A DNA stretch of 42,760 nt. Source: Kiritimatiellia bacterium. Lineage in GTDB: Bacteria; Verrucomicrobiota; Kiritimatiellia; UBA8416. Positions 7,964 through 16,425 of this stretch are shown here, one piece after another. How positions within the stretch are numbered: position 1 is the first letter of the stretch; every line of letters starts with the position of its first letter. Location: contig SKVN01000072.1 in the NCBI GenBank assembly GCA_007129405.1, forward strand, positions 1 to 42,760, read 5' to 3'. Both the position numbers and the translations under genes were made by a program. Below the pieces are notes generated by a model. The model was not told the DNA's origin. It searched no databases and saw only the letters and a list, made by a program, of their open reading frames with translations.

Positions 7964-8026
7964 TCCGCATCACCGACCACGGCACTCCGTGCCAACCCAA
8001 AGCGGCGATTCGGATCGCCGCAGTCC
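7964..8026 (-). repeat. Dispersed palindromic repeat, short two-hairpin unit (copy A1)
   Basis: Read on the minus strand this unit matches the plus-strand copy at 39431-39489. It contains an 8-bp stem GCGGCGAT/ATCGCCGC (8002-8009 with 8014-8021, loop TCGG) and a 5-bp stem GGCAC/GTGCC (7981-7985 with 7989-7993). Loop bases differ between the copies while both stems are intact, which suggests that the folded form matters. Confidence 0.75.
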
Positions 8027-8046
8027 AAAAAATAACCACAACCCCA

Positions 8047-8150
8047 ATATGGAGTGCGGTGATGTCTTCGTCCCTACTCCCTTCGGGGCACGGGGCTACG
8101 GTGGCACAGGCGCGCGACAGCGATCTCGCCGCTTTGGAGGGAGCGAGAGA
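8047..8150 (+). repeat. Dispersed palindromic repeat, long unit (copy A2)
   Basis: The unit opens with ATATGGAGTGCGG (8047-8059) and closes with CTCGCCGCTTTGG followed by GGGAGCGA. Bases 8095-8135 match the reverse complement of 42700-42740 at about 33 of 41 positions. The opening and closing sequences are shared with the other copies while the middle varies. No protein-coding signal is seen here. Confidence 0.7.
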
Positions 8151-8175
8151 TAAGAGATAAAGACTCGTGGATATG

Positions 8176-8616
8176 CTATCTTGAAGAAGGTTGGGATTCC
8201 AAGGCTTCTAGCCGTTTTTCCAGTGCGGTGATCCGATCGTTGCTGTCTTCATGTATACCTTGCAAGGTCGCCAACAGAAATCCGTTGATTTCGTTTTGCT
8301 GCGACCAGAGTCTGTAGGTGTAAAAACGGAGCATACTCCAAATGGCCTTCTTGAGGGCCACCAGCGGTTTGCTCCAACGCTGGCGGCGTTCGATGATTTC
8401 AAAATCGCTGATGTCTACGAAGGCGGTGTCGTTTAGTGTCGCCAGAAGCGTTTGGATGAACTCGGTGTTACTTGCAAACCCCGCAGGTGATTGCACTTTG
8501 CTTTCCAGCAGGCGTTGCATGGGCAGTTGGGCTGTTGCATGGCGACTGGCGGCATCATGCATCATTCGTTGCGCTACTTCATCCGTATTGATTCCTGCGG
8601 CAAATATTTTAAGCAT
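8176..8616 (-). CDS. Small protein with conserved helix and C-terminal coiled coil, unknown function
   Basis: A 146-residue protein without signal peptide. The middle (KPLVALKKAIWSMLRFYTYR then LWSQQNEINGFLLATLQGI) resembles a linker segment found next to glycosyltransferase and methyltransferase domains in large surface-glycan proteins of other bacteria. Here it stands alone. Residues about 120-146 (DRITALEKRLEALESQ) form a heptad coiled coil. The segment around IWSMLRFYTYRLW is amphipathic and could lie on a membrane. The gene starts 6 bases downstream of the MBL-fold hydrolase stop on the same strand, so the two form an operon. I do not recognise an enzymatic function; association with glycan-modifying enzymes is inference from similarity recalled, not shown by the sequence. 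Confidence 0.65.
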   Translation of the reverse strand: MLKIFAAGINTDEVAQRMMHDAASRHATAQLPMQRLLESKVQSPAGFASNTEFIQTLLATLNDTAFVDISDFEIIERRQRWSKPLVALKKAIWSMLRFYTYRLWSQQNEINGFLLATLQGIHEDSNDRITALEKRLEALESQPSSR

Positions 8617-8622
8617 AGTGCG

Positions 8623-9267
8623 TCATTCCGATTGTTGCGCGTTTTGTAAAAAGGGGTTTGTGTGCATTTCTTCTTCCAGTGTGGAGGTTGGGCCGTGTCC
8701 GCTGCAGATCACGGTTTTCGGTGGCAATGAGAGGAATCGTTTCAGTGAGTTGTGCATATCGGCTGGGTTACCTCCTGGAAAGTCCGTCCGTCCCGCAGAG
8801 CCCGCCAGTATCGTATCGCCAGTAAAAATCGTATTCTCTTCTGGAAAGTACAGGCATACTGACCCTGGCGAATGTCCGGGGGTTTCAAGGACATCAAAAC
8901 GCAGTCTGGCAATTTCATTATCACGAGATTCCGTAAGATCAGCTTTCAGGAGTTCGTCCGGAGGGGGCTGTGGGGGTGCATAATACGGTGGCATCTGGTT
9001 GGATGGAGAAAAGGCCCATATGGCGTCTGAAGGGTGTATTCGTATGGGGGCCGGGTATTTTGTGCTCAATGCGGCCAGTGCGGATATGTGGTCCATGTGT
9101 CCGTGCGTGATCAGGTATCCTTTGATATCGAGACGCATTTTTTGGATACAGTTTTCAATGAGCGGAGCATCTGCGCCTGGATCAATGATGATTGCTTCTT
9201 GATCTTGGTTGGCCAGCAACCAACAATTTACTTCGAAAGCACCAACAGGAATGGATTGAATTTTCAT
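8623..9267 (-). CDS. Metallo-beta-lactamase-fold hydrolase (glyoxalase II/YcbL-like)
   Basis: A 214-residue cytoplasmic enzyme with the complete metal-binding set of the MBL fold: THGHMDH (His55, His57, Asp59, His60), ETPGHSPGS (His132), FTGDTILAGSAGRTDFPGG (Asp151) and CSGHGPTSTLEEE (His191), ending with NPFL. This is the single-domain YcbL/glyoxalase-II-like pattern, whose members hydrolyse thioesters such as S-lactoylglutathione or related thiol conjugates. The substrate-binding C-terminal domain of classical GloB is absent, so the physiological thioester is unknown. The insertion rich in proline at residues about 93-104 (PPYYAPPQPPPDE) is a surface loop. It is the first gene of a two-gene minus-strand operon and diverges from the aminotransferase gene at 9459. 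The start at ATG 9267 has only a weak ribosome-binding site. Confidence 0.9.
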   Translation of the reverse strand: MKIQSIPVGAFEVNCWLLANQDQEAIIIDPGADAPLIENCIQKMRLDIKGYLITHGHMDHISALAALSTKYPAPIRIHPSDAIWAFSPSNQMPPYYAPPQPPPDELLKADLTESRDNEIARLRFDVLETPGHSPGSVCLYFPEENTIFTGDTILAGSAGRTDFPGGNPADMHNSLKRFLSLPPKTVICSGHGPTSTLEEEMHTNPFLQNAQQSE

Positions 9268-9328
9268 AGCATGTATAAGCCTATCGGTTAGGAGATTAAA
9301 GATTCAAGCTCATAATGTAGAAGTCGGC

Positions 9329-9357
9329 TTGACATGTGTGCCGGAGAAGTGTAATGC
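9329..9357 (+). promoter_or_regulatory. Candidate sigma70-type promoter before the aminotransferase gene
   Basis: A perfect TTGACA (9329-9334) is followed after 17 bases by TAATGC (9352-9357), a poor -10 match. It lies in the 191-base gap between divergent genes. A small hairpin, TGCCCC/GGGGCA (9355-9360 with 9364-9369), begins where transcription would start. Prediction only. Confidence 0.3.
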
Positions 9358-9458
9358 CCCGCTGGGGCAAAAGTTTTTCTATGCGAAAGCAGCGTTCGAA
9401 TTGAAAGAGTAAAAGATTGTGAATTCCCGATGAGAATTCTCTGCGAGGTGGACAAGAA

Positions 9459-10631
9459 ATGGAATACAAGCTTGCTGATCGGATGGGGCGGATAAATCCA
9501 TCCATGACCTTGGCGATTGATGCCAAGGCAAAAGAAATGATCAAAAGTGGCATTGATGTTGTAGGTTTTGGGGCTGGAGAACCGGATTTTGATACTCCAG
9601 ATCATATCAAACAGGCCGCAGTGGATGCTTTGTCGTCGGGATTTACGAAATATACGCCGGTGGCGGGGATTGTTGAATTACGTCGTGCGATCACACATAA
9701 GTTCGAACGGGATAACCACGTCTCTTATGCGCCTGAACAAATTGTGGTTTCCTGCGGCGGAAAGCATACCTGTTTCAACATTATCCAAGTGCTTTGCCAA
9801 CAAGGAGATGAAGTTATTATATCCTCCCCGTACTGGGTGAGCTATCCTGAAATGGTCAAACTCGCGAACGCCGAACCCGTTTTTGTGGAGACGGATGAAT
9901 CAACTGGTTTCAAAATGACGCCAGATCAGCTTCGGCAGACGATTACGGCGCGCACACGATTGGTCATTTTGAATTCTCCTAGCAATCCCACGGGGGCGGT
10001 TTACACGCCATCGGAACTGCAGGCTTTAGCCGATGTTTGCTTGGAAAAGGGCGTGTATATATTAAGTGATGAGATTTACGAACACTTGATTTATGGGGAT
10101 GCGTGTCACCGAAGCCCCGCGTCTTTTGGTCCAGAGTATAAAGCAATTACAATCATTGCGCATGGATTTGCGAAAGCGTGGAGCATGACGGGGTGGCGGT
10201 TGGGGTTTTGTGCGGCACCTTTACCGATCGCCAAAGCCATAACAACGCTCCAGAGTCATAGTACGAGTAATCCTGTCAGTTTTGCGCAAAAGGGTGGGGT
10301 GGCTGCGCTGGAGGGACCGCAGGATCATTTGTTGGAATGGCGTGCGGCTTTTCAAAAGAGGCGCGATTACGCTTTAGAACGCTTACAGGCTATGCCGGGC
10401 GTAATTTGTTGTCAACCGGAAGGGGCGTTTTATCTATTCCCGAATATCTCGGGAACAGGGCTTGATTCCATCCAGTTTTGTGAATTGCTGTTGGAGGAGC
10501 AGAAGGTAGCCGTTGTTCCTGGTATTGCATTTGGTTCGGATGCTAATGTTCGGATTAGCTATGCCACCGACATGTCAACGATTGAAAAGGGGCTCGATCG
10601 CATGGATGCCTTTTGTCGATCGCACGCGTAA
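9459..10631 (+). CDS. Pyridoxal-phosphate aminotransferase, aspartate aminotransferase type (class I, Igamma)
   Basis: A 390-residue fold-type I PLP enzyme of the usual length. The PLP lysine is Lys239 in AHGFAKAWSMTGWRLGF, the counterpart of the SKxxAMTGWR motif of Thermus-type aspartate aminotransferases. Other family marks are VVGFGAGEPDFDTPDHI, GFTKYTPVAGI, SPSNPTGAVYTP (substrate and PLP contacts), LSDEIYEHLIY and, near the C-terminus, VRISYA, which holds the carboxylate-binding arginine. It would transfer the amino group of aspartate to 2-oxoglutarate in the cytoplasm; some relatives also act on prephenate or alanine, which cannot be excluded. A GAGGTGG ribosome-binding sequence precedes ATG 9459. 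It is followed after 21 bases by an MFS transporter on the same strand. Confidence 0.9.
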   Translation: MEYKLADRMGRINPSMTLAIDAKAKEMIKSGIDVVGFGAGEPDFDTPDHIKQAAVDALSSGFTKYTPVAGIVELRRAITHKFERDNHVSYAPEQIVVSCGGKHTCFNIIQVLCQQGDEVIISSPYWVSYPEMVKLANAEPVFVETDESTGFKMTPDQLRQTITARTRLVILNSPSNPTGAVYTPSELQALADVCLEKGVYILSDEIYEHLIYGDACHRSPASFGPEYKAITIIAHGFAKAWSMTGWRLGFCAAPLPIAKAITTLQSHSTSNPVSFAQKGGVAALEGPQDHLLEWRAAFQKRRDYALERLQAMPGVICCQPEGAFYLFPNISGTGLDSIQFCELLLEEQKVAVVPGIAFGSDANVRISYATDMSTIEKGLDRMDAFCRSHA

Positions 10632-10652
10632 TTTCTTGTTAAGGGTGGTTCT

Positions 10653-11870
10653 ATGCAGATTCGCGATATGGTTTTCATTTTCCACTTAAAGCGTTGGGCG
10701 ATGCTTGTTGCTGTATTCCTGATGCAGACCTGTTTGGGAGGACTGTATGGGTGGAGTGTTTTTGTTCCGGTTTTGCAGAAAGATTACGGGTTTACACGCA
10801 TGCAGACCCAGATTGTATTTGGGCTCACGATTGCGAGTTTTACCATAGCGATGATTTTAGCGGGGCGACTACAGTTGCGCATAGGTGCACGGTTGAATGG
10901 GCTGATTGGTGGTGTGTTGTTTGGAAGCGGATATGGGATTGCTGTCTGGCAGCAGGGACAATTTTGGGGTCTGGTCATGGGAATTGGGGTTGTTAGTGGG
11001 GCTGCGATCGGATTCGGTTATGTTGCAGCTTTGAAATCAGGTATGCTTTGGTTTCCTGCTCATCGTGGACTGGTAACGGGTGTAGCTGTGGCGGGATTTG
11101 GCGGCGGAGCGATATTGTTATCGCAAGTTTCTGCGTTCCTTCTTGGTCGGGATATAGGTTTATTGGACATATTTAGTATGGTTGCATTCGGATATGGTGG
11201 ATTGATTTGCCTTTGCGCTTTGTGTCTCTTTCGTCCTCCGGAGAGCCGTGCGGTGCCGGTTCCGCAGCCCTCTTTGCGAAAATTACTATATGACAGGCGA
11301 TTCTGGCTTTTAGGACTGGGGATCTTTTCGGGTACATTTGCAGGATTGCTTGTTGTGGGCAACCTCAAGCCGCTTGGGCTAGCACATGGGGTGTTGGAAA
11401 CGACGGCGATACTATCGATTAGTTTCTTTGCCTTTGGGAATGCTGTGGGGCGGCTGACCTGGGGTTGGGTTTTTGATCGAATTGGGTATCGTTCCATACC
11501 TGCTAACTTATTGATAACAGCTGTAGTGATTCCGGCTATGTTCTTGTTGCGCGGATATACGCTCGCGTATTTAGGTTTTGCAGCGTTTGTAGGATTTGCC
11601 TTTGGAGGTTGCTTTGTGGTTTATGCTGCCGAGGTTTCGCGGGTGTATGGTTTGGAAGGCGTGAATTGCGTTTATCCACTTCTATTTCTTCTATATGGCA
11701 TTTCTGCTCTGTTGGGGCCTGCTTTTGGTGGGTGGGTCTATGATTGGATGGGGGGATATGGCGCTGCCATCTGGTTGAATGTTGCCGTGTTATTCGTGGC
11801 GGCTTTTGCTACCTGGTCTCGCCGTCGCGATATGGTGCTTGCCGAGGCTGAACTGGCAGAGGAAGCCTGA
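10653..11870 (+). CDS. MFS transporter, oxalate/formate antiporter (OFA) family
   Basis: A 405-residue protein with 12 predicted membrane segments. OFA-family marks are GGLYGWSVFVPVLQKDYGF in the first segment, the GAAIGFGYVAALKSGMLWFP then HRGLVTGVAVAGFGGGA region between segments 4 and 5, and a matching second half (GNAVGRLTWGWVFDRIGY) with the MFS loop motif. Characterised members exchange oxalate and formate, but most members transport other or unknown monocarboxylates, so the substrate is open. The gene starts 21 bases after the aminotransferase stop with AAGGGTGG as ribosome-binding site, so the two are likely co-transcribed; import or export of a keto- or hydroxy-acid related to the aminotransferase is only a guess. 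It sits in the inner membrane. Confidence 0.88.
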   Translation: MQIRDMVFIFHLKRWAMLVAVFLMQTCLGGLYGWSVFVPVLQKDYGFTRMQTQIVFGLTIASFTIAMILAGRLQLRIGARLNGLIGGVLFGSGYGIAVWQQGQFWGLVMGIGVVSGAAIGFGYVAALKSGMLWFPAHRGLVTGVAVAGFGGGAILLSQVSAFLLGRDIGLLDIFSMVAFGYGGLICLCALCLFRPPESRAVPVPQPSLRKLLYDRRFWLLGLGIFSGTFAGLLVVGNLKPLGLAHGVLETTAILSISFFAFGNAVGRLTWGWVFDRIGYRSIPANLLITAVVIPAMFLLRGYTLAYLGFAAFVGFAFGGCFVVYAAEVSRVYGLEGVNCVYPLLFLLYGISALLGPAFGGWVYDWMGGYGAAIWLNVAVLFVAAFATWSRRRDMVLAEAELAEEA

Positions 11871-11916
11871 TGTATAATTTGCATTACGCGAGTTGGTTTT
11901 GTCTAGAAAGTTAGCC

Positions 11917-11945
11917 TTGACTAAAGAAGTTGTATCTATTAAACA
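11917..11945 (+). promoter_or_regulatory. Candidate promoter before the TonB-dependent receptor gene
   Basis: TTGACT (11917-11922), 17 bases, then TAAACA (11940-11945), within the 139-base gap. I looked for a Fur box or cobalamin-riboswitch signature in this gap and saw neither. Weak prediction. Confidence 0.25.
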
Positions 11946-12009
11946 AGCTCCCGTTTTCCGTTTATAGCGGTACTGAAGAAGGCGTCAAAGTAATAGGTGA
12001 GGGAGTCAT

Positions 12010-14076
12010 ATGTATTCGCATTACAGGTTGAAATGGTTGAGCTCGGTTATGATGGGTGCGTTATTAACTGGTACATGCTGGAGCGATGCAGAGCTTCCAC
12101 ATGTGTTGGCTCCCCTGACGGTGCTTGGAAGGCAGGATGATGCTGGGCTTCAGCCCGGGGCGGTATCTGTCATGAAAGAAGCTGAGATTCAGCAGCTGCA
12201 GCCTCGCTCAACGGAGGACGTATTGCGCCGTGTTCCGGGGATTTATATTAAAGGCGAAGAGGAAAATGCGGTTGTTGTTAATGTCGGGGTACGAGGGTTG
12301 CCGGCCGGTGACTATAAAACACTCGTGTTGGAGGATGGGGTGCCTGTCCAGCCGGGTATTTTTGTGGGCAATTCGCGCTACTATAACCCTCGTGTGCAAC
12401 GCATGGAAGGTGTTGAGGTACTCAAGGGCGCGGCTTCGTTGCGTTATGGGCCGAACACGATTGGCGGTGTGATTAATTATCAAACGAAAACACCGGATGA
12501 TGGTATTTCCATCCGCGCACGTTACGGTTCCTGGAATACGCGCGAAGCCACGATTACGTTAGGCGGAAATATTCCTGGTGAAGGATCCCGTTACGGGGTG
12601 ATTGTAACCCGCGCGAGAAGTGATGGCTTTATGGATCGGGGCGTGGATATGACCGATATGATGGTTAAGACAGGGACTGCGATTGGGGAAGATCACTTCA
12701 TTACACTCAAGTTTTTGTATCACGAGACGGATGCAAATATTTCGTATCGTGGATTTTTCCCTGATGCCTACAAGGCTGGTGCCCAGTTCAATCCCGCCCC
12801 AGATGACTGGTTTTTGACAGAACGTAAGTCGTTTGATATCAGCCATGATTGGCAGATCACTCCGGACGTATCGTTGTTGACCTTAGGCTACTGGAGCGAT
12901 ATGAACCGGGATTACTGGCGCTTCGGTCTGGTCAGCGGGCAACCCACGACGTTGAACGCGGATGGCTTCCGGGTATGGAACTACAGCGATGAAGTACAGG
13001 GGAATAATCGTTCTTTCGAGCGTTTTGGGTTAGACACACGATTGGTTGCCGGACATGGTGCATTGGGGCTTGAGAATGAAGCCCAGTTTGGTGCACGCGT
13101 GATGCGTGAGGAGATGTTGGATCAGACTGTTCGCGCGGATCGCACTGCACCCAGAACGCCTACGCAAGCGTTCCTTCGCGATCGGGTTGACTCTGCTGGC
13201 AGTTTGGCTCTATTTGCCCAAAATCGTTTTGGATTTACAGAACGATTAGCGGTAACAACGGGACTGCGCATGGAGACGTACGAACAGAAGCGTGATAACC
13301 GGCAAAGTGCTGCATCCCCTGATCGTTACACGAATACCGAAGTTATGCCTGGTATTGGGGCAACGTACCAAGTTACGTCTTTAGCGCAGGTTTTCGGTAG
13401 TGTGTATCGTGCTTTTGCTCCACCCCTTGTTGGCAGTGTGGTAGGTGCAGAGCAGCCGCCCACGGATGCAGAGACGTCGATCAATGTTGAATTGGGGGTG
13501 AGGGGTGCAGATGGCCGTGTGCAGTACGAGGTGACTGCGTTTCAGATGGACTTTTCGAATCAAGTGGATCCGGGTGTTTCCGGAATCCGTAACCCCAATG
13601 AAGGAAGTGCACTCATTCAGGGGGTAGAAGGTATGCTCGGGTACGATTTCGATAATGGATTTCGCGTCAGCGGGAATCTGACGTGGATTCCTACTGCTGA
13701 GTATGGCGAGGATCGGCCAGGTGTCGCTGCTAAAGGTAATCGTTTGTCCGACTCGCCAGAGCTTACCGGAAATCTTGTCGTGGGCTATCAACAGGGTCGT
13801 TTGCAAACGGCAGTTTTGTTTAACTATGTCGGAGAGGCATTTGGTGACGGATCGAATGTCAGGGAGCTGACGACGGAAGAAACCGGTACATGGGGTGGCG
13901 AAATTCCAAGCTACTACACCATTGATGTGACGGGGCAGTTTACAGTGAACGAATCAATGGATGTGTTTGGCGCGATCAAGAATCTTACGGACGAACTATA
14001 TATATCTGGTTTGCGGCAAGGTATCTATGTGGGGCCGGAGCGTAGCTTTGAATTGGGTGCGAAGGTGCGTTTCTAG
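12010..14076 (+). CDS. TonB-dependent outer-membrane receptor, FecA-like
   Basis: A 688-residue outer-membrane receptor, standard length. Residues 1-27 form a signal peptide ending near CWSDA. A TonB-box-like LAPLTVLG follows (about 33-40). The plug domain spans about 45-165 with RSTEDVLRRVPGI, GVRGLPAGDYKTLVLEDGVP and VEVLKGAASLRYGPNTIGGV, closest to the FecA/COG4772 group that takes up ferric citrate or other siderophores. The remainder is a beta-barrel ending with a C-terminal phenylalanine (ELGAKVRF), the usual signal for outer-membrane insertion. There is no N-terminal FecR-signalling extension. The ligand is not certain: related receptors import vitamin B12, metals or glycans. The upstream ribosome-binding sequence is GGTGAGGGAG. 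The stop codon overlaps that of the convergent kinase gene in a shared CTAG (14073-14076). Confidence 0.9.
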   Translation: MYSHYRLKWLSSVMMGALLTGTCWSDAELPHVLAPLTVLGRQDDAGLQPGAVSVMKEAEIQQLQPRSTEDVLRRVPGIYIKGEEENAVVVNVGVRGLPAGDYKTLVLEDGVPVQPGIFVGNSRYYNPRVQRMEGVEVLKGAASLRYGPNTIGGVINYQTKTPDDGISIRARYGSWNTREATITLGGNIPGEGSRYGVIVTRARSDGFMDRGVDMTDMMVKTGTAIGEDHFITLKFLYHETDANISYRGFFPDAYKAGAQFNPAPDDWFLTERKSFDISHDWQITPDVSLLTLGYWSDMNRDYWRFGLVSGQPTTLNADGFRVWNYSDEVQGNNRSFERFGLDTRLVAGHGALGLENEAQFGARVMREEMLDQTVRADRTAPRTPTQAFLRDRVDSAGSLALFAQNRFGFTERLAVTTGLRMETYEQKRDNRQSAASPDRYTNTEVMPGIGATYQVTSLAQVFGSVYRAFAPPLVGSVVGAEQPPTDAETSINVELGVRGADGRVQYEVTAFQMDFSNQVDPGVSGIRNPNEGSALIQGVEGMLGYDFDNGFRVSGNLTWIPTAEYGEDRPGVAAKGNRLSDSPELTGNLVVGYQQGRLQTAVLFNYVGEAFGDGSNVRELTTEETGTWGGEIPSYYTIDVTGQFTVNESMDVFGAIKNLTDELYISGLRQGIYVGPERSFELGAKVRF

Positions 14077-15440
14077 CTACTGGGCAGGGCGGGGAGGCTT
14101 GCGGCAGCTACGGCTTGGCCATGGCGTTTCATGGTTTCATCCGGTATGTGCAACTGGAGCGCCGCGGCAAGTTGTGGATAGTGTTGTTCCAAGCATTGGC
14201 GTGTTTGGGATAGCATGAGATCCCCACCGCTGCCACTCGTCACACGCCCCAGTATCAAGACATGCTCCAAGTTGTAGAAGCTGGACCAATGTGCCAGAGT
14301 ATGGCCAAAGGCGTTTCCGATTGTGGTGTAGATCTCTTGTGCCAAGGGGTCGCCCGCTGTCATGTGCTGCTGAACCTCAATCAATTGTTCCGGAAGCGGC
14401 ATTTCCGGGGGCAGATTCATGCCTACTTCCCGGGCAAGCCGGGCTACGCCTTGCTGGGAAAAAAATTGTACCGCACAGCCTCGATCGCCTGACCATTCGT
14501 CTACGGGGGCTTGATCGCTATAATCCACCGGCACAAAGGCGAGTTCATTCAGCCAGTTGGTGAGGTGCCCATCGGGGGTGACATAACCTGCTGCGGTGCT
14601 GGTGCCCATGGATACCCCTAGTAATGCAGATACTTGTAATGACATCGCACCGGCCAAGGCGGTGACCTCACCGTCGTTAATCACAACAAAGGGTACGTTG
14701 TTCCAAACTTTCTGCACACGCTGAAAGATGTGTCGGACCGATTGGTCAAAATCTGCAGTGGCCACACCACGGAAGAGCGAGGCTACGCGGACTTCGTTAT
14801 CGACATAGACACCAGCGGCACTACCACCAATGGCATCCACGCGTGGTAGATGTTTGGCGGCGCGGTTGAGTGAGTCCATAATACCGTCAAAATGATACTG
14901 CGGGTCTTTTTGAAAATATGGATCCCACGGGATCTCCTCGGAGAAAACGACTTTTCCGTCAATCAGCGCAGCTGCCTTGCGGTCGCTACCGCCCAAGTCG
15001 AATCCTATCCGGCATCCATCGAGATGTCCGCCCATGGTCTGGGACTCCGTGTTGACTTCAGGGATTTCGTGCTCGGATACCGCCTCAATGCGAATGGGGG
15101 CACCATAAATTTTTTCTCCAATCAGGTCGGAATCGAATTGTCCTGTTGGCGCACTCTTAAAGTGATCTGAGAGTTTCTGGCGCAGGATTTGTGGGCCTGA
15201 GAAGAGGATCCGGTTTCCGCCGTAGATCCAAAGCAGCGATTTGATGTGGCGTTCCATGTATTTGCATGTTCGTTCGATGTGGGATGGTTCGCTAAGAATT
15301 TGAAGATTCGTGCGTGCAATGGTGGTGCCTGCCCGTAGAATGGCAATCGTTACCGATGCAGTAGCTTCTCGCGTATGCTTTACTTCCCGCTCGTACTGCT
15401 GGTTCCATTGCGCAGCGGCTTCAAATTGGTTTGGCATCAT
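14073..15440 (-). CDS. ROK/ASKHA-type sugar kinase-like protein with long N-terminal extension
   Basis: A 455-residue protein. Residues 144-455 form an ASKHA kinase fold: IGFDLGGSDRKAAALIDG is the first phosphate-binding motif, VINDGEVTALAGAM (256-269) matches the ROK active-site region with its catalytic-type aspartate, and LLGVSMGTSTAAGYVTPDG is the second phosphate motif. I do not see the zinc-binding CxCG signature of many ROK kinases. Residues 1-140 are an extra domain without DNA-binding helix-turn-helix, unlike ROK repressors. The partner substrate is unknown; phosphorylation of a sugar, or a non-catalytic sensing role, is possible. GGAG stands 8 bases before ATG 15440. It lies 35 bases downstream of the site-2 protease on the same strand and shares its stop region with the TonB-dependent receptor gene. 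Confidence 0.78.
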   Translation of the reverse strand: MMPNQFEAAAQWNQQYEREVKHTREATASVTIAILRAGTTIARTNLQILSEPSHIERTCKYMERHIKSLLWIYGGNRILFSGPQILRQKLSDHFKSAPTGQFDSDLIGEKIYGAPIRIEAVSEHEIPEVNTESQTMGGHLDGCRIGFDLGGSDRKAAALIDGKVVFSEEIPWDPYFQKDPQYHFDGIMDSLNRAAKHLPRVDAIGGSAAGVYVDNEVRVASLFRGVATADFDQSVRHIFQRVQKVWNNVPFVVINDGEVTALAGAMSLQVSALLGVSMGTSTAAGYVTPDGHLTNWLNELAFVPVDYSDQAPVDEWSGDRGCAVQFFSQQGVARLAREVGMNLPPEMPLPEQLIEVQQHMTAGDPLAQEIYTTIGNAFGHTLAHWSSFYNLEHVLILGRVTSGSGGDLMLSQTRQCLEQHYPQLAAALQLHIPDETMKRHGQAVAAASLPALPSS

Positions 15441-15475
15441 GCTTGTTTCTCCGTGTCGTCGATCATGGTTCGTGT

Positions 15476-16387
15476 TTAACGGAAAAAGGAAAATCGATCA
15501 TGTGATTCTTTTTCAATGTGTGCGAAGTCTGCGGGGCCACGCCGATAAGGGGGCGGGCTAATCACTACGGTTTCATCATCCGGGGGGATTTCGTGAAACG
15601 CCTCTGTCCCGGTAGGTCCATGGCGGGGTGAAAATCCACGCTGTTGCATAAGTGTTTCGATTTGTACTTGGCGATATTCCCGGTTCCCCATGATGTAGAT
15701 AAACCCGGCGATGATGATAAGGATAAAGGCTGTATGGGGCGTGAGCCACCTTATGCGTTGCGTAAGGTGCAAGATGCCCAGTAATCCGAAGGCAATGGCG
15801 AAACCGCGTCCCAGAAGCATGGCGATGCGTGTGGCGCGCAAGCGGCCGAATCGCGGAGTCAAAAGCGCTCTGACGATACGTCCTCCGTCCATGGGAAAAG
15901 CTGGTAGCAGATTGAACAACATCAGCAGAGCATTGCCCCAGGCGATTACCTGAAGAAAAAGACCGATCCAAGCCCGGAAATTTTCTGCATCGAGAGGAAA
16001 CCAACTTGCAAGAATACCGAATGTGATTGCAAGTGTGGCGCTCACGGTGGGTCCGGCAATTGCCATTGCGAATTCGTCTTTAGGGCGTTTGGGGATATTT
16101 TCCATGACGGCTGCGCCCCCCGCGATCATCAGAGTGATTTCGCGCACTTTACAGCCTTTACGCATGGCGACGAAAGAATGCCCCAGTTCATGGAGTCCAA
16201 TGCTTGCGAATAAACAGGCCAGTAGCAGGGTCGCTCCTGACAGTGCTACAATTGCAAACCCAAAGCCATAGGTCTGAAGGCCAATCCGAAAGGTCTGCAG
16301 GGCAATATACCCAATCAGAAAGAATAGTGAGATATGGATTTTAAGCGGAATGCCCCAGATGGTTCCGATGCGATAGGAATATTTCAT
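15476..16387 (-). CDS. Site-2-type zinc metalloprotease (peptidase M50), no CBS domain
   Basis: About 303 residues with six or so membrane segments. The zinc site is complete: HELGH at 66-70 and NLLPAFPMDGG, holding the third ligand Asp167 (numbered from ATG 16387). GRIVRALL after it and AIAGPTVS are also family-typical. Such intramembrane proteases cut membrane-anchored regulators such as anti-sigma factors, or clear signal-peptide remnants. The C-terminal 70 residues are hydrophilic, and the CBS pair found in many relatives is missing. ATG 16387 is chosen because MKYSYRIGTIWGIPLKIH matches the family start; an in-frame TTG at 16429 is unlikely. No ribosome-binding site is seen, and a promoter-like pair ends only about 11 bases before the ATG, so the mRNA may be almost leaderless. 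Confidence 0.88.
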   Translation of the reverse strand: MKYSYRIGTIWGIPLKIHISLFFLIGYIALQTFRIGLQTYGFGFAIVALSGATLLLACLFASIGLHELGHSFVAMRKGCKVREITLMIAGGAAVMENIPKRPKDEFAMAIAGPTVSATLAITFGILASWFPLDAENFRAWIGLFLQVIAWGNALLMLFNLLPAFPMDGGRIVRALLTPRFGRLRATRIAMLLGRGFAIAFGLLGILHLTQRIRWLTPHTAFILIIIAGFIYIMGNREYRQVQIETLMQQRGFSPRHGPTGTEAFHEIPPDDETVVISPPPYRRGPADFAHIEKESHDRFSFFR

Positions 16388-16397
16388 GATACTACAT

Positions 16398-16425
16398 TTT
16401 ATAGATTCAAAATCAGACCCGTAAA
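16398..16425 (-). promoter_or_regulatory. Candidate promoter for the site-2 protease gene (near-leaderless mRNA)
   Basis: On the minus strand TTTACG (16420-16425) is followed after 16 bases by TATAAA (16398-16403). Transcription would start near 16391, about 4 bases before the ATG at 16387. A perfect inverted repeat GCCTATA-C-TATAGGC (16434-16448) lies just upstream of the -35 box and could be an operator. Confidence 0.4.

Noticed and set aside
7964-8150. Repeat region considered as a CRISPR array
   Set aside because: The units are not regularly spaced, there are no equal-length spacers and no cas genes. The units are palindromic dispersed repeats.
8342-8983. 213-residue plus-strand frame over the coiled-coil and MBL-fold genes
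   Set aside because: The minus strand carries a complete set of MBL metal ligands over the same bases, so this frame is a shadow.
9355-9378. TGCCCC/GGGGCA hairpin followed by TTTTT, looking like a terminator
   Set aside because: The T-run starts four bases after the stem, the stem is only 6 bp, and no plus-strand gene lies upstream to terminate. It could be an attenuator but the evidence is thin.
12010-14076. FecR/FecI-type signalling system expected with a FecA-like receptor
   Set aside because: The receptor has no N-terminal signalling extension and no sigma factor or FecR gene is adjacent.
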